Shown one piece after another: positions 1 through 8,702 of a stretch of 37,470 nucleotides of DNA (the first letter of the stretch is position 1; each line of letters opens with the position of its first letter). The notes beneath the pieces are model-generated. The model was not told where the DNA came from and did not search any database. It saw only the letters and a program-made list of their open reading frames with translations. A program made the translations under genes and the position numbers. The stretch is taken from contig JARFRD010000002.1 of assembly GCA_029287435.1 (NCBI GenBank), positions 1 through 37,470 of the forward strand, read 5' to 3'. The DNA comes from Gammaproteobacteria bacterium. GTDB taxonomy: Bacteria; Pseudomonadota; Gammaproteobacteria; SZUA-229.

Positions 1-1
1 C

Positions 2-1081
2 ATTCAATCTCTAGCCACAACTATATTTCTAGCTGCCATCTTTTTATTCGCTGCTGCAGTTCTGTGGTCACCTCGAGGTGGCTTCTCCGGTCTGGCTCAG
101 CTATGGGAAAGGTACCTGTTAAATATTGGTGGGCCATTTGAGCAGTGGATTTCCCAGTTATCTTCTCTAGAAGCCAACTCATCGCTGGAACCAGATTATT
201 TCCTTGAAACCAGCATTCGTTATTTACAGGAAAGGCACTGGATCAGCGGGATACACTGGAAGACCCAGTATGCCGATAAGACATCCGGTGATGTAACAAA
301 AAATGGCGTATCAGTCTCTGACGACAAGATCGAGCTTACGTTATATACACACAGCCCGGTTGGCCCGGCCTTGTTATTACATACAAAGCTGCTGCTAAGC
401 GTACTTACTTTTTACTACAAGGCGAAACTGCAGGAGCGTATGCTCACCAAGCAGGCACATCTGCGTGCAATATACGAAACCGGCTCAAAATTGACTCATG
501 ATGTAAAAAACATCCTGCAGTCAACCCAGGTACTTGCTCAGGCCGTGTCCAGCGATGACGCCAGAATCGAAGAAACTTATGAAATGCTTAGACGTCAGCT
601 ACCATTGCTGACAGACAGGTTACAGACCACACTCGATAAACTCAGCACACCCGGTCGACAACCGACTGAAACAATCCTGATAAAAACCTGGTGGCGGGAA
701 CTGATGTCGAAATACACCGGGCGTGATATTGAATTCAGTGAATCACTGCATGCGAATCCTGAAATACCCGCTGACGTATTTAACACGGTCACCGAGAATC
801 TGTTAGAAAACGCACGTTCAAAACGCATTATGGAGCCCGGTTTGAACATCAGTCTGACTATCCAGGCCGATAATCATTCAATTAATCTTCGTGTGATTGA
901 TAATGGCTCACCGATTCCTGAAGACACCTCTTCTCGCCTGTTCAACGAAGTACTGTTCTCTGAAAACGGCTTTGGTATTGGCCTGTATCAGTCAAGTCAA
1001 CTGGCAATGAAAGCGGGTTATAAGCTTAGCCTCGAAAGTAATAATCAGGGTAATGTTTGTTTCTGCCTGTCAAAACAGTAG
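2..1081 (+). CDS. Sensor histidine kinase, C-terminal part (5' end outside window)
   Basis: Frame is open from nt 2, upstream of the listed Met at 371. Hydrophobic N-terminal stretch, H-box LTHDVKNILQS, N-box ENLLENA, G boxes VIDNGSPI and GFGIGLY. Confidence 0.85.
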   Translation: MQSLATTIFLAAIFLFAAAVLWSPRGGFSGLAQLWERYLLNIGGPFEQWISQLSSLEANSSLEPDYFLETSIRYLQERHWISGIHWKTQYADKTSGDVTKNGVSVSDDKIELTLYTHSPVGPALLLHTKLLLSVLTFYYKAKLQERMLTKQAHLRAIYETGSKLTHDVKNILQSTQVLAQAVSSDDARIEETYEMLRRQLPLLTDRLQTTLDKLSTPGRQPTETILIKTWWRELMSKYTGRDIEFSESLHANPEIPADVFNTVTENLLENARSKRIMEPGLNISLTIQADNHSINLRVIDNGSPIPEDTSSRLFNEVLFSENGFGIGLYQSSQLAMKAGYKLSLESNNQGNVCFCLSKQ

Positions 1082-1090
1082 TAATCACTA

Positions 1091-1891
1091 TTACGGCAGC
1101 ATTCCGGCATTCAGCATTTCAGCTTTGAGTTCATAGTCGGTCAGCCATATTATCAGATCATCGAATGGGCCCCCAGCCGTTGTAGTACCCTCCAGTGATG
1201 AGGTCCTGCTGATGAACTCGCTGTCATTCGAATTTGTATTATTGGTTTCATCAACATGGCTATCACCTACACTGGCTTCGTGTGCGGCGATGGTTTCATT
1301 CAAGCTGCTATCTGTGCTGATTCCGCCCAGCCTGTTTTTGCCGTGTGATACAACCACTGCAGTTATATTTGTTGCAAGTGACACCTCGTTATCTGCTGCA
1401 TCACGCGTCATTACTGTCATGGCTGTAACCGGTGACGCAAAGACAAATGGATTAGCATGGTCTGCGTATGCCGGGTCCACCCAGTATGTATAGCGCGTAT
1501 TCCATGCATCACCCCTGCCCAGCCCCAGCGTTACCCATGGCAGGTTACCCACACCACCGACGCCAACGCTACAGGTAGTTCCGTTAATATCCTCAATACC
1601 ATCGTTTGCCGTACCCACACAGCCAAAGGGGTTCCTGCAATCCGGGCATGGTAAGTAGGGGCCAACACCTCCCCGAATCGGGTCCGGATTCAACGCGTAG
1701 CCGACTAGCGCTTTTTTGATGTCTTCAAGTTCTTCTCGAGTCTCGGCAATTCGAGTACTGTCAATTCTTGCACCAAATGTGCCTATAAAACCGCCGATCA
1801 GTACACCGACGATAACCAGGACAATAGCCAGTTCAATCAGTGTAAAACCTTGTTGATGAGACTGCTGATTAATCATGGGATCAGGGGCCAT
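1091..1891 (-). CDS. Type IV prepilin-like / pseudopilin protein (class III signal GFTLIELAIVLVI) with GPYLPCPD motif
   Basis: QQGFTLIELAIVLVIVGVLIGG prepilin peptidase motif with Glu at +5; GVGPYLPCPD shared with the neighbouring ORF. Confidence 0.85.
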   Translation of the reverse strand: MAPDPMINQQSHQQGFTLIELAIVLVIVGVLIGGFIGTFGARIDSTRIAETREELEDIKKALVGYALNPDPIRGGVGPYLPCPDCRNPFGCVGTANDGIEDINGTTCSVGVGGVGNLPWVTLGLGRGDAWNTRYTYWVDPAYADHANPFVFASPVTAMTVMTRDAADNEVSLATNITAVVVSHGKNRLGGISTDSSLNETIAAHEASVGDSHVDETNNTNSNDSEFISRTSSLEGTTTAGGPFDDLIIWLTDYELKAEMLNAGMLP

Positions 1892-3111
1892 ACACTGTCA
1901 TTGGACTCTGCTGCATCATAAACAAGATCCAGGTCAGCATTTTCGTTTTCATAGTATTCATTAATATTATTTATATGCCTGACACCGTTTAAATCTCTTC
2001 CCGCAAAAGTAACGACAAGGTCAGCATCGGTTATCGGCGGATTCACGTTATTTACCGTCAGGCAGTCAACACCAATGGTACAGGGAACGCTGGCTGCAAC
2101 GTGATAATACGTCACCTTGTGCCAGTCTTCCGCCTCCAGCCATACTGGCAATAAACCGTCCGCACAATTGCCTGGATTCCACTCGGTCGAATCTACCGGC
2201 ACATGACCCTGACGCACACCTGCATCGCTGGTATACAGACCAACTGCTTTTGTCGGGTCAAATGCAGACGCTTCTGGTAAATTGCCACAATTTGCAATAT
2301 CAGCATATGCAATCAATGCATTAGCCAGTTCTCCAGCTACACGTTGATGGATCACTTCCATGATTTCGTCATAAGTAATCACTTCGACGATATCATTTAC
2401 CTGCACCTGCGCTCCGGGGCGAACAACACCACTGATAAAGCCATCGAGTGTGCCATGCTGAAAACTCGCGTTATCCTCACCAAAGGCAATATCCAGGTAA
2501 TTCAGTGGATCATTCGGGTCCCCTGTAGCCGGCGAACGATCCTGCACATACGCATCTGACCGAACCAGCGCTTCACCCGGAGCCAGAATAACCGCAACTA
2601 TTCCATTACCGGTTGTACCATCGAAACGAATATTATTGTTGTTATCACGCACAGTGATGTTACCCGTTGTCGCTGAATTCACTTTGTTAACTGCCGGGCT
2701 GTTTGTATAGTCAAACGTATCTGCAACTGCGTACCAGAGTCCTTCATTGGCGCCATCACGAAGATCGCCGGCACCAACTGTGACCCAGGGAAAACGTCCC
2801 ACATTAACGACACCCGCGGGATTACAGCCAATGACTACCGATACACCATCGTTATCCAGATCCGGGCATGGTAAATAACCCGGCCCTCTGTTTGCCCCGG
2901 TTATTTCAGGGTAGTTAGCCGCATAGGCCAGCAGCGCTTTTTTTGCCTTTTTTAGCGCATCATTTGTTCGCGCATTGTTTTCAAACTCGAGGTCTCGTGC
3001 CGACATGTTCGAGATAAAAAAGGTGATAGCAGTTAATGCGATCACGATGATAATAAGCAGTAATGCTATTCCCTGCTGCCTGTTCCTACCAGCTACATAA
3101 AGCGATCGCAT
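1873..3111 (-). CDS. Large GspK/PilX-like pseudopilin candidate with GPGYLPCPD motif
   Basis: RQQGIALLLIIIVIALTAITFF N-terminal segment without Glu+5, then KKALLAYAANYPE...GPGYLPCPDLDNDG; overlaps the downstream pseudopilin ORF by 19 bp. Confidence 0.7.
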   Translation of the reverse strand: MRSLYVAGRNRQQGIALLLIIIVIALTAITFFISNMSARDLEFENNARTNDALKKAKKALLAYAANYPEITGANRGPGYLPCPDLDNDGVSVVIGCNPAGVVNVGRFPWVTVGAGDLRDGANEGLWYAVADTFDYTNSPAVNKVNSATTGNITVRDNNNNIRFDGTTGNGIVAVILAPGEALVRSDAYVQDRSPATGDPNDPLNYLDIAFGEDNASFQHGTLDGFISGVVRPGAQVQVNDIVEVITYDEIMEVIHQRVAGELANALIAYADIANCGNLPEASAFDPTKAVGLYTSDAGVRQGHVPVDSTEWNPGNCADGLLPVWLEAEDWHKVTYYHVAASVPCTIGVDCLTVNNVNPPITDADLVVTFAGRDLNGVRHINNINEYYENENADLDLVYDAAESNDSVWPLIP

Positions 3112-3122
3112 AATTTGTGCGG

Positions 3123-3542
3123 TTAATAATTATCTTTAACCGTACCTGTTGTCTCAGACCAGCTCTGGCCAGGCTGCATCATGATCTGGTGTTCATCCGT
3201 TTTTACCGGAACCTTGTATGATTCCTTGTTTACTTCTTTTGGATTTACTCTTACGCCATCTACTTTATTACTTTTTAAGGAGCTTTTATCATTGACCCAT
3301 ATAACATTGTTACCAGCTTCACGTATCATTACGCCATTTAACTCAACATCAGTTACAGCAGGCCTGTCTTCGATATTATTTGATGTCGCTGATCGCATGG
3401 CGTCTAGTTGTTGTCTTTCCTGTGGACTGGTGAAAAGACGATCAATGTTATCTGCTCCATATTTCTCGCTTGCTGACAACACCAGCGGCAGAACCATGCA
3501 ACACGCTAGCGATCCCAGGACCAGTTTGTTTACTTTACGCAT
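3123..3542 (-). CDS. Small exported pilus-assembly-associated protein in MshK position; contains DRLFTSPQERQQLDAMR
   Basis: The ORF begins at 3590, but the internal Met (MRKVNKLVLGSLACCMVLPLVLSA, signal peptide-like) at 3542 sits just after the upstream stop and is the more likely start. Confidence 0.6.
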   Translation of the reverse strand: MRKVNKLVLGSLACCMVLPLVLSASEKYGADNIDRLFTSPQERQQLDAMRSATSNNIEDRPAVTDVELNGVMIREAGNNVIWVNDKSSLKSNKVDGVRVNPKEVNKESYKVPVKTDEHQIMMQPGQSWSETTGTVKDNY

Positions 3543-3544
3543 AC

Positions 3545-4162
3545 TTACACCTTGCTCGCTTTCTTCAGCGTATACCAGCTTAATTCGCAATAAGCCCTCA
3601 TGTTCTCCCTGGCCATTTCAGCGCTCAACTGTTCAAGCCCTGATTTATTGATTAACTCCACATCACATTTATCAACTACACTGAGCCCGCGCGCATGACT
3701 GCGTAATGCATTTAACATCGCGAACAGATCCCCCTCATGCATAAACTTCATGTCAAGCGACATCGTGCTCTTAAAAACATCTATACCCTTATAGCGCTTA
3801 TCCAGTGATTTTTTTTCCTGCAGCACCTGGTTTGAAATACTGTATTTAACAGTTGCCATTCCTCTGGATTGAGCTGTTTTCTGTACGACCTCTACCCAGC
3901 TCAAACGATTTTCATCCCCTATGACCGAATTATCTTTTAGCTGTTTAAAGGTATTTTCATGCTTAACCAGGATCTGGTTATTTTTGTTCGCTTCCTCTAT
4001 CTTGTTTCGCCATTTACGCATTTCACGCTTGGCCTTTATTTCCTCCTCGTCTGCTTTCACTTTATACATATCAGACAGAGTAACAACCGTTGCCATCGAC
4101 AGCGCAATAACAATGAATACGGCCAGAGCCTTTTTGGTTGTTGAGTGCAGATTTTTATGCAT
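3545..4162 (-). CDS. mshJ: MshJ/PilO-like inner-membrane pilus assembly protein
   Basis: Single N-terminal TM (ALAVFIVIALSMATVVTL), coiled coil, position between MshI-like and MshK-like ORFs. Confidence 0.5.
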   Translation of the reverse strand: MHKNLHSTTKKALAVFIVIALSMATVVTLSDMYKVKADEEEIKAKREMRKWRNKIEEANKNNQILVKHENTFKQLKDNSVIGDENRLSWVEVVQKTAQSRGMATVKYSISNQVLQEKKSLDKRYKGIDVFKSTMSLDMKFMHEGDLFAMLNALRSHARGLSVVDKCDVELINKSGLEQLSAEMARENMRAYCELSWYTLKKASKV

Positions 4163-5765
4163 TTTCTGGCGCCTTCATAATTACCCGAAGAGAAAAAGCC
4201 CCTGTATTTCCTTTTGATACTGCCGCTTCTCCTGAAAGTGAAGTTTTGCTTTCAGAGGCAAACTTCTTGCTTGATCTGACTTCTACCGGCAGACTGATTG
4301 CACTTACATCTTCCACACGCTCATTTTCACTAATAACCGAAATAATATTATTAATATGATTGACTGATTCTCTGTAATTATCTGAAGCTACGGGGATTCT
4401 TCCGGAAACAACAGCCACATGCTGAATACTGTCACTCGATGCTGGATTGGTTTCTTTATACGCTATAGCAACAGGTTTGTTTCTGGATTTCTTTTTGGAC
4501 TTTGCCAAATCGAGCTGGCGGGTAGACCATTCAATCTTGTCGATATAAACCGTGCCAAGATGGGCTTGACTGATGATCTTGCTCAGCTCAACCATAAAAT
4601 CCATAGGCGTATTTTCACTACTGGCTTCAATCTGTCTGACCAGCGTTACAGCCGTGTCCATTAATCCCGCATTAGAAAACAGCTCCTCGTAGGCCTCATA
4701 TTTTTCCTTATAAACACGTTTAAATTCTGTTGACTCCTGCTTCAGCAGGTCTGTTGAACTTTTCAATGACATACCTTCAGATATATTCGATTCGATCATC
4801 AATAAAGCAGCAAGCACTACAACCACAGATGTTGCATATAACGCAGAAGATAAAACAGAATGATAAAAGCGATTAAATTCCTTACTTTCACCATAGTGTG
4901 ACTTTGCGCTGAATTTATTGACTGCTAACCAGGAAAAAATACCATCTGAAAATTTATCCGGCAGCCCTTTAATGCCCAGCTTGTCCTGCACATCTTTAAT
5001 ACGATGAATTTGATAGTCATGTGTGGGATCAGGTTCAAATGATTCAGTCAGAGAATCCAGCTGGCTATCTGATCCAATTACGTGAACATGAATAACCTCA
5101 TCATCTTCAACCTGGTGCTGGTTGCGCATGAAAGTCAGAGTACGATCAACTTCTGGCTTTGCCAGACGACCTATATTCGTAATGTTTGCAGCATCCTGAT
5201 TGATTACCGACTGTCTGCTGGAAATCATTTTTCCATCGATAAAGAATGTCTGCCGCAGATTACTGTTGACCTGTTGACTAACCAGAAGAACCGGTCCTTT
5301 TTTAGCACCTATAGTTGGTAACAAATCTTTGCTGACCAGCGGCAAACTCCAGATGCCTGATAACGGCACATCACTTTCTTCAATAATATCCAGCCATGGC
5401 TTGATTAGTGCCGGATTGGTAATGGCACCAATAAGCACCTCATCGTCTTTTCGTCCTGTCTTCAACCTACCCTGTACTTCAGCATAGGTATATTGCCTGC
5501 TCGCCCGATAATAACGGTCAATCAACCTCGATATTACTGCTTTCCTGTCCTTACCAAATACATGCGGAATAACCTCTTTTCGGAAATCTTCCTCTATAAC
5601 ATCCAGCAGCATCGCTGTAGAACTCTTGGCAGAAGATAACAGGTATTGTCTGAATTTTTCATAGCCGCCACTGTTTGGCTCGAACGAACATGCGCCGGAC
5701 AGCGACTTTACGCTCCAGTGGAAGACTGTTAGCCTGTGGCCTGAAAAATAGAAAACTCTTTTCAC
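4155..5765 (-). CDS. mshI: MshI/GspL-like (PilM-PilN fused) pilus assembly protein
   Basis: N-terminal cytoplasmic domain, one TM (ALYATSVVVVLAALLMI) and periplasmic coiled-coil/ferredoxin-like region; position in the pilus operon. Confidence 0.6.
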   Translation of the reverse strand: MKRVFYFSGHRLTVFHWSVKSLSGACSFEPNSGGYEKFRQYLLSSAKSSTAMLLDVIEEDFRKEVIPHVFGKDRKAVISRLIDRYYRASRQYTYAEVQGRLKTGRKDDEVLIGAITNPALIKPWLDIIEESDVPLSGIWSLPLVSKDLLPTIGAKKGPVLLVSQQVNSNLRQTFFIDGKMISSRQSVINQDAANITNIGRLAKPEVDRTLTFMRNQHQVEDDEVIHVHVIGSDSQLDSLTESFEPDPTHDYQIHRIKDVQDKLGIKGLPDKFSDGIFSWLAVNKFSAKSHYGESKEFNRFYHSVLSSALYATSVVVVLAALLMIESNISEGMSLKSSTDLLKQESTEFKRVYKEKYEAYEELFSNAGLMDTAVTLVRQIEASSENTPMDFMVELSKIISQAHLGTVYIDKIEWSTRQLDLAKSKKKSRNKPVAIAYKETNPASSDSIQHVAVVSGRIPVASDNYRESVNHINNIISVISENERVEDVSAISLPVEVRSSKKFASESKTSLSGEAAVSKGNTGAFSLRVIMKAPENA

Positions 5766-5776
5766 AATCCTATCCG

Positions 5777-6982
5777 TTAAACCTTAACATTTGACACTGC
5801 ATCGTAAACCGGCCCTAGTACGGCAAGCATAATCCATAGCATGATGCCGCCAAGTAACACTGTCAGGATCGGCATCATCGCCGGCTCCAGTTTCTCAATC
5901 GATTCTTTAACTTCGCGATTATAAAAGTAACTGACATTTAACAAGGCCTCATCCATTGCGCCTGTATCCTCTCCCACCCGTATCATTCTCACGATTAATG
6001 AAGGAAAAACACCGATACTCTCGAAACTTTCGCTTATCTGCGAGCCTTCCGCGATACTTGCTCTCGCTTTATTTATGGAATCCTCGAGTACCAGGTTATC
6101 TACCATGTCCTCAGAAATTGTTAATGCATCAAGCACTGTAATACCCGAGCTATACATCATTGCAAAATAGTTTGCGAATCGAGCCAGTTTTATCTTTGAA
6201 GCAAGCGGCCCAATCAGCCAGATTTTCAGCTTCAGACCATCCAGCAGGTAGCGTAACCCCACATTACGTTTTGCCATGAAGGTGACACCAGCAATTACAA
6301 CTACCGGTACTGTAAAAATCAGATACCAGTATTCGACGAATGCACTGGATACAGCCATTAATACCTTGGTATGTGTTGGAATTTCACTACCAATGTTTTT
6401 TATAAATGGCAGCAACTGCGGCATCAGGTAAATCATCAAAAAACTGACCACGGCCAAAACAACAATCGATACAATCGCCGGGTAAATCATTATTTTTTTC
6501 GTATGGGAAGCCAGCTCATCCTGCCACATAATTGTTTCTGCAAGATCTCTAAGCACTTCTGCAAGATTACCGGTCTCTTCACCCACTCTGACCAGGGTCA
6601 CATAGACCTTGTCAAAAATCAGCGGGTGCTCAGATAGCGCAAGTGAAAACGTTTTACCACCTTCAATGTCGTCAATTACTGTTTGCAGTACGTCTGTAAA
6701 GTGGCCATATTCAATGCTATCCCTGATATCTTTCAGGCTATCAAGTAAAGGTACTCCTGATTTAGTAAGCTGCTCTACGTGAAAGGTGAAATTTATAAGT
6801 TCACGTCGGGTAATTGATTTTTTTTGCAGGAATGACTGCGATAATTTACTTTCCTTGTAACTGAGAAGGTCAAATCCCATGCTACCGAGGCGTTTTTCAA
6901 GCTCCATGGGATTACTCGCAACCATGGTGTCTGATCGCACCTTGCCGTTAGCATCAATGGTCTTGAACTTGTAATCCGGCAT
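5777..6982 (-). CDS. mshG: Type II secretion F / PilC / MshG family inner-membrane platform protein
   Basis: Two repeated GspF domains with conserved VRVGEETGNLAEVLRDLA and IRVGEDTGAMDEALLNVS; N-terminus MPDYKFKTIDANGKV. Confidence 0.92.
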   Translation of the reverse strand: MPDYKFKTIDANGKVRSDTMVASNPMELEKRLGSMGFDLLSYKESKLSQSFLQKKSITRRELINFTFHVEQLTKSGVPLLDSLKDIRDSIEYGHFTDVLQTVIDDIEGGKTFSLALSEHPLIFDKVYVTLVRVGEETGNLAEVLRDLAETIMWQDELASHTKKIMIYPAIVSIVVLAVVSFLMIYLMPQLLPFIKNIGSEIPTHTKVLMAVSSAFVEYWYLIFTVPVVVIAGVTFMAKRNVGLRYLLDGLKLKIWLIGPLASKIKLARFANYFAMMYSSGITVLDALTISEDMVDNLVLEDSINKARASIAEGSQISESFESIGVFPSLIVRMIRVGEDTGAMDEALLNVSYFYNREVKESIEKLEPAMMPILTVLLGGIMLWIMLAVLGPVYDAVSNVKV

Positions 6983-6984
6983 GC

Positions 6985-8700
6985 TTACATCAACCTCTGA
7001 GTCAGGTCGATCACACGTGAAACCTCCTGCAAGGTCGTTTCACCATCCAGTACTCGCCTGATGGCATCATCTGCCAACGATTTATAGCCCGTCGATTTTG
7101 CGCAGGCTCTTAACTCACCCAGAGTTGCACGTTTCGCAATCAATTCATCGAGCTCATTATCAATTCTCAGCGCCTCGATAATAGCGACACGACCTTTATA
7201 TCCCGTGTTATCACAATGTGGACAACCGGCAGCATCATATATCGTCAGTGCTTCGCTGACATATTCAACACCAAGCAACTTGCTGTCGGTCTCGTCAGCT
7301 TCGCGTGGTTTTTTACATTCCGGGCACAACAGGCGCACCAGGCGCTGACTGATAATGCCAATAATGTTGCCCGTCATAATGTCCGGCAACACGCCAATAT
7401 CGAGCAGGCGTGGGATCGCACCAATCGCAGAGTTGGTATGTAGTGTCGAAAGCACCTGGTGACCCGTCATCGCTGCCCTGAATGCCATGTCGGCCGTATC
7501 TTCATCACGAATCTCACCAACGAGGATAATGTCGGGGTCCTGACGCATCATCGATCGAATACCATTTGCGAAATCCATGCGTGCGACTTCGTTGACCGAT
7601 GTCTGCCGAATCATATCCACCGGATATTCGACAGGATCTTCCAGCGTCATGATGTTGACCTGTTCCGACTTGACGTAATTCAGCAGTGAATACAGGGTTG
7701 TGGTCTTACCGCTACCCGTGGGGCCTGTGACCAGGATGATGCCTTCAGGACGTGCCATCATCAGGCGTAATGCATTTAAAGTGCCTTCATTTAGGCCAAG
7801 CTGTTCCAGTGGCACGATACCTTTTGCACGATCCAGTACACGCAGTACAATATTCTCACCATGCGTTGTGGGCTGTGCCGACACACGAAAATCTACACGA
7901 TGCCCCTGCACCTGCAGGCTCAGACGCCCATCCTGAGGAATACGTGTTTCAGCGATATTCATGTTTGACATGACTTTCAGGCGCACAACGATGGCAGACC
8001 AGTAATCCTTATGCAGACTGCGAATCTGTCGCATCACGCCATCAATGCGATAGCGTAAACGCAGAAAGCCGTCTTCGGGCTCAAAGTGAATATCGGATGC
8101 CTCACGCTTCACCGCGTCAGCCAGTATTGCATCCACCAGTCTTACCAATGGCTGACTGTATTCATCATCGATGGTATCCAGACTCTGATAATCGATTTCA
8201 CCGGTCTCGATCTCGTTAAGAATGCCATCGACTGATAACTCATAGCCGTAGAACTGGTCGATTGCTTTCTTGATTTCGCCTTCGCCGGCGACCATCGGTA
8301 CAATTTCAATCTTGCGACCAACCAGTGCATGGATGCGGTCAAGCACCAGCAGGTCAGACGCATTTTTCATTGCGATTTTCAGCTGCTGATCATCATCGTC
8401 ATAGCTGACCGGTATAATGGTATGACGATCGGCGACTTCCTTGGGAACCAGTGTCAGCGCTTCCTGGTCAGGAATAACACTGGCAAGATCCACACTGTCG
8501 ACACCCAGTACCTTGCCGAGCACATCGCGCATCACGGATTCAGAAACGAACCCGAGACTGACGAGTATTTCGCCGATCAGTCGCCCTGTTTTCTTCTGCT
8601 CGGTGAGCGCAATATCGACCTGGTCAACTGACACCAGGCCTTTCTCGACGAGCTCTTCACCAAGCCGCTTTTTTTTCTTTGTCATTGCTGGTGCGTTCAT
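6985..8700 (-). CDS. mshE: GspE/PilB/MshE assembly ATPase with N-terminal MshEN-like domain
   Basis: Walker A GPTGSGKTTTLYS, Asp box EDPVEYP, Walker B DPDIILVGEIRD, tetracysteine CPEC...CPHC; N-terminal KRLGEELVEKGLVSVDQVDIALTEQ. Confidence 0.95.
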   Translation of the reverse strand: MNAPAMTKKKKRLGEELVEKGLVSVDQVDIALTEQKKTGRLIGEILVSLGFVSESVMRDVLGKVLGVDSVDLASVIPDQEALTLVPKEVADRHTIIPVSYDDDDQQLKIAMKNASDLLVLDRIHALVGRKIEIVPMVAGEGEIKKAIDQFYGYELSVDGILNEIETGEIDYQSLDTIDDEYSQPLVRLVDAILADAVKREASDIHFEPEDGFLRLRYRIDGVMRQIRSLHKDYWSAIVVRLKVMSNMNIAETRIPQDGRLSLQVQGHRVDFRVSAQPTTHGENIVLRVLDRAKGIVPLEQLGLNEGTLNALRLMMARPEGIILVTGPTGSGKTTTLYSLLNYVKSEQVNIMTLEDPVEYPVDMIRQTSVNEVARMDFANGIRSMMRQDPDIILVGEIRDEDTADMAFRAAMTGHQVLSTLHTNSAIGAIPRLLDIGVLPDIMTGNIIGIISQRLVRLLCPECKKPREADETDSKLLGVEYVSEALTIYDAAGCPHCDNTGYKGRVAIIEALRIDNELDELIAKRATLGELRACAKSTGYKSLADDAIRRVLDGETTLQEVSRVIDLTQRLM

Positions 8701-8702
8701 GG

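Noticed and set aside
1080-1092. Short dyad GTAAT-CACT-ATTAC between the histidine kinase and the pseudopilin gene
   Set aside because: Only a 5-bp AT-rich stem with no T tract; not strong enough to call a terminator.
3181-3651. 156-aa plus-strand ORF
   Set aside because: Antisense to the MshK-like and MshJ-like genes; Ser/Thr/Leu-rich with no domain signature; frame-shadow artefact.
7007-7022. parS-like half site GATCACACGTGAAACC
   Set aside because: Only the CACGTGAAAC half matches the TGTTnCACGTGAAACA consensus. It is inside the mshE coding sequence and about 27 kb from parAB. Other CACGTG sequences (e.g. 24590-24595, 32830 region) match even less. No convincing parS was seen in the window.
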